Source: an uncultured Pelagibacteraceae bacterium (GTDB lineage: Bacteria > Pseudomonadota > Alphaproteobacteria > Pelagibacterales > Pelagibacteraceae). From it: 59,852 bases of DNA. Below the pieces are notes generated by a model. The model saw nothing but the letters and a program-made list of their open reading frames with translations. It made no database searches and was not told the origin of the DNA. The stretch lies in assembly GCA_902521805.1 (NCBI GenBank), contig CABYTL010000006.1, forward strand, positions 1-59,852, written 5' to 3'. Both the position numbers and the translations under genes were made by a program. Positions 18,162-27,906 of the stretch are shown in pieces. Positions within the stretch are counted from its first letter, which is position 1. Every line of letters starts with the position of its first letter.

Positions 18162-19532
18162 CTAGGCTACCTTTTCATTAGTTGAGTCTATCACATAACC
18201 AAACAAAGTATTTTGATTACTATTTTTAATTTTAACATTCACAATTTTCCCAATTAAATTATCAGCACCATCAAATAAAACTGATGTCATATATTCAGAT
18301 CTGCCAAAAAGTTTAGATTTATCTTTAATTCTGTTTTCAACCAAAACTTTTATTGTTTTATTTTCAATAGATTTATTAACCTTTAATTGATTATGAACTA
18401 ATTTTTTTTGGACTACTTTTAACCTATCAAGTGACTTGTTTCTATCGATGGTCAATAAATTTGAAGCAACAGTTCCAGGTCTAGGACTAAAAATAAATGA
18501 AAATGAATTTATAAACCTAATTTCATCGATAAGTTTTAAAGTATCTTTAAAATCTTTTTCATCTTCTCCTGGGTAGGCTATTATGAAATCGCTAGAGAAA
18601 GCAAGCTTAGGATTTATCTTTTTTAATCTATAGTATATTTGTATGTATGTTTTGATAGTATGCTTTCTATTCATGAGCTCTAAAACTTTGTCTGATCCAC
18701 TCTGAACAGGTAAATGAATTAGTGGCATTAGTTTTTTTGATTTTTTATACACATCAATTAAATCATCTGTCATGTCTCTAGGGTGTGATGTGGTATATCG
18801 AATTCGTTTTAATCCAGTTATTTTTTCTAGTTCTAAAATTAAATCAGATAGTCTACTCCCTTCAAAATCATAAGCGTTTACATTCTGTCCTAAAAGGGTA
18901 ATTTCTTTTGATCCACTTAAAACTAATTGTTTGGCCTCCTCTAAGATTTGATCAAATGGTCTTGAATATTCTGGGCCTCTTGTAAAAGGGACAACACAAA
19001 AATTACAAAATTTATCACAACCTTCTTGTATTGTTAAAAAAGACGAAATTTTGTTGGATTGATTTTTGATTTTACTTAAATAATCAAACTTAGCGAATGC
19101 ATCAAATTCTGTTTCTTCTTCCCTTTTTTTTTTATTTTGATGTTCCAATATAGTATCATTAATCTTATGATAAGCCTGTGGCCCTAAGACCAAATCTATA
19201 TAAGGTTCTCTTTTTAACATCTCCTCATGCTCTGCTTGAGCAACACAACCTGCAACGATTACTAAAGGTTTTAACTTTGACCTGAATATTTTTTTGACCC
19301 TTCCAATTTCATGATAGACTTTTTCTTTAGCCTTATCTCTTATGTGACAAGTATTTAATAAATAACAGTTAGCATTTTCATATTTATCTGTTTTTTCATA
19401 TCCAATTTTTTTAACTGTGTCATATATTCTATTTGAGTCATACTCATTCATTTGACAACCAAATGTTTTAATAAATATCTTTTTTTTATTTATTGAGTTA
19501 TCTAAGTATGGTTTCAAAATTTCAAAACTCAT
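18162..19532 (-). CDS. miaB: tRNA-2-methylthio-N6-dimethylallyladenosine synthase MiaB
   Basis: Radical SAM methylthiotransferase acting on A37 of tRNAs. It has 456 residues. The N-terminal UPF0004 domain holds cluster ligands Cys26, Cys62 and Cys96. The radical SAM motif is Cys172-x3-Cys176-x2-Cys179 (CDKFCNFC), and a C-terminal TRAM domain starts near 385. The start overlaps the fur stop by 4 bases. Confidence 0.96.
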   Translation of the reverse strand: MSFEILKPYLDNSINKKKIFIKTFGCQMNEYDSNRIYDTVKKIGYEKTDKYENANCYLLNTCHIRDKAKEKVYHEIGRVKKIFRSKLKPLVIVAGCVAQAEHEEMLKREPYIDLVLGPQAYHKINDTILEHQNKKKREEETEFDAFAKFDYLSKIKNQSNKISSFLTIQEGCDKFCNFCVVPFTRGPEYSRPFDQILEEAKQLVLSGSKEITLLGQNVNAYDFEGSRLSDLILELEKITGLKRIRYTTSHPRDMTDDLIDVYKKSKKLMPLIHLPVQSGSDKVLELMNRKHTIKTYIQIYYRLKKINPKLAFSSDFIIAYPGEDEKDFKDTLKLIDEIRFINSFSFIFSPRPGTVASNLLTIDRNKSLDRLKVVQKKLVHNQLKVNKSIENKTIKVLVENRIKDKSKLFGRSEYMTSVLFDGADNLIGKIVNVKIKNSNQNTLFGYVIDSTNEKVA

Positions 19533-19957
19533 TTATCTTTTTTTACACCATATAGCTCTAGTTTATGATCAACAAGTTTGTATCCATATTTTTCTGCAAC
19601 TTTTTGTTGGAGCTTTTCAATTTCTTCATCTACGAATTCTATTATCTCACCTGATTTAATATCAATTAAATGATCATGATGACTCTCAATCATTGCTTCA
19701 TATCTTGCCTTTCCACCTTTGAAATCATGTTTTGTGAGTATTCCAGCCTCTTCAAAGAGTTTTACAGTTCTGTAAACTGTCGCTATGCTAATTTTAGGAT
19801 CAATTTTAGAAACTCTGCTATAAAGTTCATCAACATCTGGGTGATCAGTCTCTCCATATTCTTTCTTGGAGTCAGAAATAACTTTTGCAATTATTTTTCT
19901 TTGATCAGTAAGTTTAACACCTTTTGATAAACATTTTTGTTCAATTGTTTTTACCAT
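19529..19957 (-). CDS. fur: Fur-family metal-responsive regulator (Fur/Mur type)
   Basis: A 142-residue regulator with DNA-binding helix SIATVYRTVKLFEEAG and metal-site elements ARYEAMIESHHDHLID and EEIEKLQQKVAEKYGY. In alphaproteobacteria this orthologue often senses manganese (Mur) while Irr handles iron. Both are encoded in this window, so a Mur role is possible. It lies between tsaB and miaB, a conserved alphaproteobacterial position. The CxxC zinc site of gamma-type Fur is absent. Confidence 0.9.
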   Translation of the reverse strand: MVKTIEQKCLSKGVKLTDQRKIIAKVISDSKKEYGETDHPDVDELYSRVSKIDPKISIATVYRTVKLFEEAGILTKHDFKGGKARYEAMIESHHDHLIDIKSGEIIEFVDEEIEKLQQKVAEKYGYKLVDHKLELYGVKKDK

Positions 19958-19965
19958 GTTTAATT

Positions 19966-20352
19966 TTAACTTAAATAAATAGGATTAATCAAATTTTTTT
20001 TAATCTTAAATTTTTCGCATAGATTGGGAATATTTTCATATTTATGATCTTTTATTTTGTCAAAATCATCAAAACTGAAACAATAATAGTCTATCTTTTT
20101 GGCAACATAAATAGCTTTTACAACAGCGAGGGAATTTCTTATTCCTGCATAACTTCCGGGACCTCTATTAACAAACAATTTTGAAATATTATGAGTTTTC
20201 AAGTGATAATTTTTTAAAAAATCATTAATTAAAATAGTTAATTTTTCATAATTAGTTTTGCTATTTTCATGACAAACATTATAAATATTTTTATCTTTAA
20301 TGAGTACTAAAATTATTTTTTCTTCTGTGGCATCTATAATAAGATTGTTCAT
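19966..20352 (-). CDS. tsaB: compact TsaB-like protein (tRNA t6A biosynthesis)
   Basis: TsaB partners TsaD in threonylcarbamoylation of tRNA A37. I start it at the ATG at 20352 (MNNLIIDATEEK, 128 residues). The core motif GPGSYAGIRNSLAVVKA is clear, and the C-terminal NPIYLS matches the P-x-YLR ending of full-length TsaB. The usual length is about 220-230 residues, so the middle/C-terminal half has been deleted while both ends remain. The rimI gene normally following tsaB is absent; fur follows after 8 bases. Its 5' end overlaps the divergent deacetylase gene. Confidence 0.75.
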   Translation of the reverse strand: MNNLIIDATEEKIILVLIKDKNIYNVCHENSKTNYEKLTILINDFLKNYHLKTHNISKLFVNRGPGSYAGIRNSLAVVKAIYVAKKIDYYCFSFDDFDKIKDHKYENIPNLCEKFKIKKNLINPIYLS

Positions 20353-21361
20353 AATTTTTTTTTTACTTTTAACAAATCTTAAAGCAGAAGAAAATAATAT
20401 CAAACAATATTCAAAAGACGAGGGAATATTATCAATTATGTATCACAGATTTGATGAAAATAGATATCCATCAACAAATATTAGAATGGATGTTTTTATA
20501 AAACACATAGAACTTATAAAAAATTTAAATTACGAATTAATTCACCCAAATGAATTTATAACCAAATTTGATATTCCAAAAAAACGAAAGAAAATTCTTC
20601 TTACTATAGACGATGGTTTCAAATCATTTTATGATGTTGCATGGCCTTATTTGAAAGAAAATAATATCCCATTCATTCTTTTTATATCAACCGAACCAGT
20701 GGGAAATCAAGGTTACATGACTTGGGATCAGATTAAAGAAATAGAAAAAGAAAGCTTTGTATTAATAGGGCATCATTCTCACTCTCATAAATATCTAATA
20801 GAAAATAGCAATGAAGAGTTTCTTAAAGATATAGAGACGGCAAATTTAATTTTTAAAAAGCAACTTGGATATATACCAAGTTTATTCTCTTATCCGTTTG
20901 GAGAATATTCTGAATTTATGAGAAATTATATTTCTGATAAATTTATTTTTGCATTTGGACAACATTCAGGAGTGATTGATTTGAATAAAGAAAAATTTCA
21001 ATTACCGAGATTTCCAATAAATGAAAATTACGGTCAAATGAAAAGATTTGAGTCAATTATAAAAACTTATCCACTTGAATATAAAAAATTAAGTCCTATT
21101 GAAAAGAAACTTAAAAAAGAAAATAATCCTCCAAAATTTTATGTAGAATTTTTTAATGAACAAAAGAATATAAAAAATATTAATTGTTATTCAAATGAGG
21201 GAAATGAATGGGGAAAATCTAATTTAAAACTTAATGGAAATATATTATCTATAAATTTTAAAAAACCCTTTCCTCCAAGAAGAGGAAGGATTAATTGTTC
21301 TTTAAATGATAACGGTAAGTGGAGATGGTTTGGTGCTCAATTTATAATCCCAGATAATTAA
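20300..21361 (+). CDS. exported polysaccharide deacetylase (NodB-like)
   Basis: Carbohydrate esterase 4 type enzyme acting on envelope or extracellular polysaccharide. It has 353 residues, with a hydrophobic signal segment ending near LKAEEN. The NodB domain shows TIDDGF (catalytic/metal Asp pair), the HSHSH zinc histidines and SLFSYPFGEYSE. About 90 C-terminal residues form an extra domain I do not recognise (NCYSNEGNEWG through WRWFGAQFII). The ATG at 20300 makes the gene overlap tsaB head-to-head by 53 bases; a TTG at 20345 would give a shorter signal peptide and almost no overlap. Confidence 0.85.
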   Translation: MSTKIIFSSVASIIRLFIIFFLLLTNLKAEENNIKQYSKDEGILSIMYHRFDENRYPSTNIRMDVFIKHIELIKNLNYELIHPNEFITKFDIPKKRKKILLTIDDGFKSFYDVAWPYLKENNIPFILFISTEPVGNQGYMTWDQIKEIEKESFVLIGHHSHSHKYLIENSNEEFLKDIETANLIFKKQLGYIPSLFSYPFGEYSEFMRNYISDKFIFAFGQHSGVIDLNKEKFQLPRFPINENYGQMKRFESIIKTYPLEYKKLSPIEKKLKKENNPPKFYVEFFNEQKNIKNINCYSNEGNEWGKSNLKLNGNILSINFKKPFPPRRGRINCSLNDNGKWRWFGAQFIIPDN

Positions 21362-22443
21362 ATTAAGCTTTCTAACTCTAGACTTGAAGGTAAAAGCTTT
21401 GCGTTGTCAAAATCTTTCAGCTTATTTTGTTCAATTATTTTTTGTAAGGTCTTAACATATTGCTGGCCAGTTTCAGCATATTCATCTAAATATTGAGAAA
21501 GAATAACACTATCCAACACTTCTCCTGCATCTCTTAATTGTGCTCTTACAAGTCTAAATTCCTTATATGACTTATGTGTGTTTAAATTCCTTTGGTAAGC
21601 CCTAACCGAGGCTTGCAGAACATTGAATTTCATAACTTTATGACCTTGGCTTTTATCTGACTCCTTAGGTTTTAGACCCTCTCCTGACCATGTCCATTGA
21701 CCAAAAAGAGCATTTCCCTCTTGAGCAAATCTAGAAGTTCCCCACCCTGTCTCTTTGGCGGCTTGTGCAAGAGCTAAAGAAACTGGAATTTCATCCATTC
21801 TAATTTTTAGAGTAGATAAATCTTTTGATGGTATGCCATATTGTTTATATTTCTTATTCAGCCATTTTTTTTCTAAATTTGTGTTATTACTTTTATTAAT
21901 TATGCTGAAAAGTCTTTTTCTATCTAATCTTATGTTATTGTTCTCTTGAAGTATCAAAGGTAATACAATTTGAATAAAAAAATCTTTTCTTTTTTTTGTA
22001 TCCTCTATCATTTTAATTTCACGAGGAAATGAGTCAAGGGCTATAGGTTTGACTAATTTACTTTTTCTAATATCCTCTAGTTTATAATCTGTGTCCTCAT
22101 AGAGTTGTTTAATCGTAGAAGCATCTAATCTTACAGCATCAGTTTCTTTTTCATTTAAACTATAAATATCTACTAATAGATCTCTTTCATCATACGTTTC
22201 ACTAGTTTCTTTGTTATTATTATTCTGTTTATCTAATGTGTATGCAAGAACCGTTTTTGAATTATTTCTAAATTCTTTTGTTTTTAAAATTTTGTCGTTT
22301 GTAAAGTTTAAAATTATAGGCAATGAATAAAACACAAAAATAATTACAATACTGCTTATTAATGTCCTTGCAAAAGATCCTAAATTATTGTCATCCAAAG
22401 TCTTTAAAACTTTAATTTTTTTACTTTTAATCGTTTTTTTCAT
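21358..22443 (-). CDS. Bax-like glucosaminidase-family protein
   Basis: A 361-residue protein anchored by an N-terminal membrane helix (about 25-48). Its C-terminal glucosaminidase (GH73-like) domain contains VSLALAQAAKETGWGTSRF and GNALFGQWTW, very close to E. coli Bax; the Glu in KETGWG is the likely catalytic acid. It probably acts on peptidoglycan in the periplasm. The roughly 150-residue stretch between helix and catalytic domain is low-complexity and polar. It converges with the deacetylase gene, overlapping by 4 bases, and follows nfu by one base. Confidence 0.85.
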   Translation of the reverse strand: MKKTIKSKKIKVLKTLDDNNLGSFARTLISSIVIIFVFYSLPIILNFTNDKILKTKEFRNNSKTVLAYTLDKQNNNNKETSETYDERDLLVDIYSLNEKETDAVRLDASTIKQLYEDTDYKLEDIRKSKLVKPIALDSFPREIKMIEDTKKRKDFFIQIVLPLILQENNNIRLDRKRLFSIINKSNNTNLEKKWLNKKYKQYGIPSKDLSTLKIRMDEIPVSLALAQAAKETGWGTSRFAQEGNALFGQWTWSGEGLKPKESDKSQGHKVMKFNVLQASVRAYQRNLNTHKSYKEFRLVRAQLRDAGEVLDSVILSQYLDEYAETGQQYVKTLQKIIEQNKLKDFDNAKLLPSSLELESLI

Positions 22444-22444
22444 T

Positions 22445-22984
22445 TTAAACTGCTTCTACTCTTTTTACTTCTGGTAAATAATGACATAGAAGATTCTGAA
22501 CTCCTTGTTTTAATGTCATTGTTGAACTTGGACATCCAGAGCAACTTCCTTGAAGTTGAACAATTACTACACCATCTTTAAATTCTTTGAATTTGATATC
22601 TCCACCATCTTTTGCTACTGCGGGTCTTATTTTTTGATCTAATATTTTAATAATCTTTTTCTCAACATCTCCAAAAGTTTCAACTGTCTCATAAGGGCTT
22701 TTATCAATTATAAATTCTTTGCCACCAGCATAAAAATCATTAATTAAAGATATTACAATATGTTTAATTTCATCCCACTCAATGTAATCATATTTATTAA
22801 TTGATATGAAGTCACTGCTTAAAAAAATTCCCTCAACTCCATTAACTGACATTAAATTTCTCAGTAAGTCGTTTTTCACATCGTCTTTTTTTGTTATTTC
22901 AAAAGAACCGTTTTTTGAAACAGTTTTACCTGGCAAAAACTTTAAAGAATTAGGATTGGGTGTGATTTCAGTTTGAACAAACAT
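22445..22984 (-). CDS. NfuA-type iron-sulfur cluster carrier
   Basis: Scaffold/carrier delivering Fe-S clusters to apoproteins. It has 179 residues: an N-terminal Nfu_N domain (TPNPNSLKFLPG, 1-90) and a C-terminal NifU domain with the cluster-binding C148-x2-C151 (GSCSGCPSS). This two-domain form is typical of alphaproteobacteria and mitochondria. It could supply MiaB or endonuclease III in this window (inference). Confidence 0.93.
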   Translation of the reverse strand: MFVQTEITPNPNSLKFLPGKTVSKNGSFEITKKDDVKNDLLRNLMSVNGVEGIFLSSDFISINKYDYIEWDEIKHIVISLINDFYAGGKEFIIDKSPYETVETFGDVEKKIIKILDQKIRPAVAKDGGDIKFKEFKDGVVIVQLQGSCSGCPSSTMTLKQGVQNLLCHYLPEVKRVEAV

Positions 22985-23036
22985 ATTTACTGTATAATCA
23001 ATTATTATAAAAATGGAACTTGTTTAAAAATATTAA

Positions 23037-24038
23037 TCAAAAACCCATTAATTTATGCATTTTTTTTACTTTTTCAGAGGCAATTTTATTAGCTTTTTTA
23101 TGACCATCAAAAAGAATCTCATCTAAAAATCCCTTGTCATAAATTAATCTTTTTATTTCTTTAGTAATTGGGTCAATTTTTTCAACTAAAACTTGAGAAA
23201 GATTTTCTTTAAACTCTGAAAAATTTTTTCCTTTAAATTCATCAACAGATTTATCTAAAGTCGTATCGGTAATACTAGAATATATTCCTAAAAGATTTTT
23301 TGCCTCAGGCCTTTCAATCAACTGATCGATGGTGGATGGAAGTGGTAATGTATCTGTTTTTGCTTTTTTAATTTTATTAACTATAGAGTCTTTATCATCA
23401 GTTAAGTTTATCCTGCTCGAATCTGATAATTCAGATTTACTCATTTTTCTAGTTCCATCTTTTAGACTCATAATTCTTGAAAATTCTTTTTGAATAAGTG
23501 GTTCTGGGATTTTTAAAAATTCATCAATACCATAATCATTGTTAAATTTTTGAGCAATGTCTCTACATAGTTCTAAATGTTGCTTTTGATCTTCACCCAC
23601 AGGTACATGAGTAGAGTCATATAATAAAATGTCAGCTGCCATTAATACTGGATATGAAAAAAGCCCAATACTTGCTTTTTCTTTATTTTTTCCAGCCTTT
23701 TCTTTAAATTGTGTCATTCGATTTAACCAGCCCATTCTCGCAGAACAACTCAGTAACCAGGCAGCTTCTGAGTGAGCTGGAACACTTGATTGGTTAAAAA
23801 TAATACTTTTTTCTGGATTTATTCCACACGCAATAAAAGTTGCTACAGTCTCTCTAATATTATTTCTTAATTCTTTTGGATCTTGTTTTGTTGTTATGGC
23901 ATGTAAATCTACAACACAAAATATACACTCATTTTCTTTATCATTGCTTAATTTAACAAAATTCTTAATTGCACCTAAATAGTTTCCCAAGTGTAAATTG
24001 CCAGTAGGTTGAACACCTGAAAATATTTTTTTATTCAT
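23037..24038 (-). CDS. trpS: tryptophanyl-tRNA synthetase
   Basis: Class I synthetase charging tRNA-Trp. It has 333 residues with the HIGH-equivalent TGNLHLGNYLGA near the N-terminus and the KMSKS loop in RKMSKSELSD (about 196-206). It starts 2 bases downstream of murJ on the same strand, as in many alphaproteobacteria. Confidence 0.97.
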   Translation of the reverse strand: MNKKIFSGVQPTGNLHLGNYLGAIKNFVKLSNDKENECIFCVVDLHAITTKQDPKELRNNIRETVATFIACGINPEKSIIFNQSSVPAHSEAAWLLSCSARMGWLNRMTQFKEKAGKNKEKASIGLFSYPVLMAADILLYDSTHVPVGEDQKQHLELCRDIAQKFNNDYGIDEFLKIPEPLIQKEFSRIMSLKDGTRKMSKSELSDSSRINLTDDKDSIVNKIKKAKTDTLPLPSTIDQLIERPEAKNLLGIYSSITDTTLDKSVDEFKGKNFSEFKENLSQVLVEKIDPITKEIKRLIYDKGFLDEILFDGHKKANKIASEKVKKMHKLMGF

Positions 24039-24040
24039 TA

Positions 24041-25570
24041 TCAGTACTTTAATTTAATATCTTTCAATTGGAAAGCTTTGATCCAATACGATACTAACAA
24101 ATAAAAAATTAGCCCTAAAAAGACAGAAAGAATTAGATAAATAGATTTAAGAGAGTTTTCAAAAGATAATTGGTCATTAAATATTACTAATAGATAATTA
24201 AAAAATAGACCCATTAATATTGAGGAAAAAATAATTCTAAAAAAACGCTTAATAAAAATTTTATTAAAAGAGAATAAATTCCTATTTTGAAGAACCAAAA
24301 ATAAGATTATCAAGTTAAACCATGATGAAATGGTGGTTGCTATTGGTATTATTATAAAACCAAGTGATCTAAAAAAGTAAACACTTATTAGAATATTTAA
24401 ACAGACTGACAATAAAGAAATATAAAAAGGTGTTTTCGTGTCATGATTTGCAAAAAAAAAATTTGAAAAAACTTTGATCATTGCAAAAGCAGGTAGCCCA
24501 TAGCTAAAATAATATAACGCATTTGCTGAATTAAAAACTGAGTTTTCATTAAATTGTCCATATCCAAAAAGAGCTGAAATAATCTCTTCAGATGCAATCA
24601 GTAAAGCTATTGCAGCAGGTAAGCTTAAAAATAAACTTAACTCTAAAGCTTTATTTTGAATTAAATCTATTTTTTTTTTGTTATTTTGACTTATATATTT
24701 TGATAACTGTGGGAGTATAACAACACCTATTGCAATTCCTGCTATTGCTAAATTAATTTGGTAAATTCTATCTGCATAGTAAAGATATGATACAGCGCTT
24801 GCTTGGAACGAAGCAATAATTGTCCCAACCAAAATATTAATTTGGGTTACACCTGACGAAAAAATACTTGGGAGAAGCTTATTAAAAAATATTCTTACTT
24901 TTTTAGATAATTCAAATTTAATTGAAAATTTAAGTTTGAAATAATTTTTTACGAAAAAATATAAAAATAACAGTTGTAAAAAACCTGCAAGAGTAACACC
25001 ATAAGATAGATAATAAATTAAATTATCATTTAATAATTTTGCAAATAAAAGTATAATTATTAAAATTATATTTAAAATTATTGGTGCTGCAGCAGACTCT
25101 GCAAATCTATTGTGTGAATTTAATATTGCAGAAAAAAATGATGCTAAACATACCAACATTAAAAATGGAAAAGTTATCCTAGTAAGTTGTATTGCTAGAT
25201 TCATTTTTTCATTATCATCAACAAAACCAGGCGCAATTAGAGAGACAAATAAAGGCATAAAAATTTGAATAATTAAAACTAAAGTTAATAAAACCAAAAA
25301 TAAAAAATTAAAAACTTCTTTTGCAAAAATATTTGATTTAGTTTTTCCTTTAATTAATTCTGAAGAGTAGCTAGGCACGAAAGCAGCATTAAAAGTTCCC
25401 TCTGAAAATAATCTTCTGAAAGTGTTTGGAATCCGAAAAGCTACAAAAAAAACATCTGCTAAAAAACTAGTTCCTAGAAAGATAGCAATCAATATATCTC
25501 TTAAATAACCGAGTAATCTGCTTATAATAGTAAAAAAACTAAAAGTCCCAGTTGACTTAATTAAGTTCAT
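24041..25570 (-). CDS. murJ: lipid II flippase MurJ (MviN)
   Basis: Inner-membrane MOP-superfamily transporter that flips lipid II for peptidoglycan synthesis. It has 509 residues with about 14 hydrophobic helices. Conserved features include SRLLGYLRDILIA near the N-terminus and RIPNTFRRLFSEGTFNAAFVP (split here as RIPNTFRRL and FSEGTFNAAF). It heads a murJ-trpS pair and is divergent from maeB with a 50-base spacer. Confidence 0.95.
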   Translation of the reverse strand: MNLIKSTGTFSFFTIISRLLGYLRDILIAIFLGTSFLADVFFVAFRIPNTFRRLFSEGTFNAAFVPSYSSELIKGKTKSNIFAKEVFNFLFLVLLTLVLIIQIFMPLFVSLIAPGFVDDNEKMNLAIQLTRITFPFLMLVCLASFFSAILNSHNRFAESAAAPIILNIILIIILLFAKLLNDNLIYYLSYGVTLAGFLQLLFLYFFVKNYFKLKFSIKFELSKKVRIFFNKLLPSIFSSGVTQINILVGTIIASFQASAVSYLYYADRIYQINLAIAGIAIGVVILPQLSKYISQNNKKKIDLIQNKALELSLFLSLPAAIALLIASEEIISALFGYGQFNENSVFNSANALYYFSYGLPAFAMIKVFSNFFFANHDTKTPFYISLLSVCLNILISVYFFRSLGFIIIPIATTISSWFNLIILFLVLQNRNLFSFNKIFIKRFFRIIFSSILMGLFFNYLLVIFNDQLSFENSLKSIYLILSVFLGLIFYLLVSYWIKAFQLKDIKLKY

Positions 25571-25620
25571 AAATCATATTAGTCTTAATTTTACCCCATT
25601 TGTACATCTAATTATCAAAA

Positions 25621-27906
25621 ATGAAAAAAACAAAACCAGATCATTATACTGAAAAAGAAGCCCTAGAATTTCATAGTCATAAAAAGCCAGGAAAAATAGA
25701 AATTGTATCATCAAAAAATATGACAACTAAGCGAGATCTAGCTCTTGCATATTCTCCTGGGGTAGCAGCTCCTGTAAAAGCAATTAGTCAAAATCCTGAA
25801 GCTGCCTATGACTATACAAGTAAAGGAAATCTTGTAGCAGTAATCAGCAATGGCTCTGCAATTTTAGGTATGGGAAATCTAGGAGCTCTAGCCTCAAAAC
25901 CTGTAATGGAAGGGAAGGCTGTTTTGTTTAAAAGATTTGCTGACATAGATTCGATAGACCTTGAAATAGACTCCAAAAACTCTGAAGAAATAATAAACTC
26001 AATAAAAAATTTTGCACCTTCATTTGGTGGTATTAATTTGGAGGACATAGCTGCCCCAGATTGTTTTATAATTGAGGAAAAACTCAAAGAAATTTTAGAT
26101 ATTCCAGTATTTCATGATGACCAACATGGTACAGCCATTATAACCACTGCTGCTTTAATTAATGCTTTGGACATAAACAAGAAATCAATAAAGAAAATTA
26201 AAGTAGTTGTTAATGGTGCGGGCGCATCAGCAATGGCGTGTGCAAATTTATTTAAAAAAAGTGGTGTACCTCAAAAAAATTTAACAATGATTGATAGAAC
26301 TGGGGTTATTTACAAAGGCAGAAAAAAATTAAATCAATGGAAGTCAGCTCATGCGATAGAAACATCAGCTAAGACTTTGGATGATGCAATAAAAAATGCA
26401 GATGTATTCTTAGGACTTTCTGCCAAAGGCGCTTTGACAAAAAATATGGTTAAGAAAATGGCAAAAAATCCAATTATTTTTGCGTGTGCAAATCCAGATC
26501 CTGAGATTACACCTGAAGAAATTGAAGAAGTACGTAATGATGCAATTATTGCAACTGGTAGATCGGACTACCCTAATCAAGTAAATAATTTAATTGGTTT
26601 CCCATATATATTCAGAGGGGCTTTAGATGTAAGATCTACAACAATTAATGAAGAAATGAAAGTTGCCGCAGCTAATGCAATTGCTGAACTCGCTAGAGAA
26701 GATGTGCCTGATGAGGTTGTAGCTGCAATGGGTGGTGAGAGACCTCATTATGGAAAAGATTATATTATTCCATCAACTTTCGACCCAAGATTAATAAGTA
26801 TAATTCCTGCCGCTGTTGCTAAGGCAGCAATGGAAACGGGTGTAGCTAGAAAAAAAATTAAAAACTTTGAGATATACCAGGAACATTTAAAACAAAGATT
26901 AGATCCTACAGTGACTATAATGCAAGGTATAAATGGTTATATAAAAAAAAATCACAAAAAAATTGTATTTGCTGATGGAGAAGATGAAAATACTCTTAAG
27001 GCTGCAATAGCATTTAAGAACTCAAAGTTAGGCACACCTATTCTTGTAGGGAAAGAAGAGAAAATCAAAGAACAAATCAAAAAGATTGGTTATAGTGAAA
27101 ATTTTGACATAGAAATTATTAACTCTAAAGATAAACCCAAAAGAGAAAAATATGTTAAATTTTTATTCCAAAAACTTCAAAGAGAACAGGGATTACTAGA
27201 GTGGGACTGTGATCGACTTGTAAGAAATGATAGGGTTATCTGGGCATCATGTATGGTTGCATGTGGTGATGCTGATGGTGCAATTACTGGAAATACAAGG
27301 AGATTTGGATCCTCTTTAAAAAAGATCACTCAAGTGGTAAAAGCAAGGCCTGGTGAGATTATGTTTGGCCTAAATATGGTTGTTTATAAAGGTAAGACTA
27401 TTTTTGTAGGTGACACAAGTGTTCATGAATACCCTAATTCTGAACAACTATCAGAGATAGCAATTTCAAGTGCTAGAGTAGTTAGGTTATTTGGATTTGA
27501 TCCAAAAGTCGCTTTTGTTTCACATTCTACTTTTGGCCAACCACTAACAAGTAGGACCAAACATATTAAAGAGGCTGTCGAAATTCTTAAAGAAAAAAAA
27601 GTAGACTTTGAATTCGATGGAGACATGCAGCCGGATGTTGCTCTTAACGAAGAGTATAAAAATTTATATCCATTTTCAAAAATTGTGGGAAATGCAAATA
27701 TATTAATTATGCCTGGTCAACATAGTGCTGCAATATCTTATAAAATGCTAAAAACATTGGGAGATACAAAGGTTATAGGTCCATTGCTGATTGGATTGGG
27801 TTTGCCTATTGAAATTGCTCCATTAAGGAGCTCAACTTCTGAAATCATTAATTTAGCCTCTATTGCAGCTTATTCGGCAGATGTAATTGATTACATAAAA
27901 GACTAG
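25621..27906 (+). CDS. maeB: NADP-dependent malic enzyme with phosphotransacetylase-like domain
   Basis: Oxidatively decarboxylates malate to pyruvate with NADPH formation. The 761 residues have an N-terminal malic domain (YSPGVAAPVKAI), an NAD(P)-binding domain with VVNGAGASAMA, and from about 440 a phosphate acetyltransferase-like regulatory domain (FADGEDENTLKAA, LIMPGQHSAAIS). This is the MaeB/TME architecture common in proteobacteria. It stands alone on the plus strand and overlaps the dolP-like gene tail-to-tail by 4 bases. Confidence 0.96.
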   Translation: MKKTKPDHYTEKEALEFHSHKKPGKIEIVSSKNMTTKRDLALAYSPGVAAPVKAISQNPEAAYDYTSKGNLVAVISNGSAILGMGNLGALASKPVMEGKAVLFKRFADIDSIDLEIDSKNSEEIINSIKNFAPSFGGINLEDIAAPDCFIIEEKLKEILDIPVFHDDQHGTAIITTAALINALDINKKSIKKIKVVVNGAGASAMACANLFKKSGVPQKNLTMIDRTGVIYKGRKKLNQWKSAHAIETSAKTLDDAIKNADVFLGLSAKGALTKNMVKKMAKNPIIFACANPDPEITPEEIEEVRNDAIIATGRSDYPNQVNNLIGFPYIFRGALDVRSTTINEEMKVAAANAIAELAREDVPDEVVAAMGGERPHYGKDYIIPSTFDPRLISIIPAAVAKAAMETGVARKKIKNFEIYQEHLKQRLDPTVTIMQGINGYIKKNHKKIVFADGEDENTLKAAIAFKNSKLGTPILVGKEEKIKEQIKKIGYSENFDIEIINSKDKPKREKYVKFLFQKLQREQGLLEWDCDRLVRNDRVIWASCMVACGDADGAITGNTRRFGSSLKKITQVVKARPGEIMFGLNMVVYKGKTIFVGDTSVHEYPNSEQLSEIAISSARVVRLFGFDPKVAFVSHSTFGQPLTSRTKHIKEAVEILKEKKVDFEFDGDMQPDVALNEEYKNLYPFSKIVGNANILIMPGQHSAAISYKMLKTLGDTKVIGPLLIGLGLPIEIAPLRSSTSEIINLASIAAYSADVIDYIKD

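Noticed and set aside
20353-20403. Upstream extension of tsaB by 17 codons
   Set aside because: It reads through the antisense of the deacetylase signal peptide; the ATG at 20352 gives the typical TsaB beginning.
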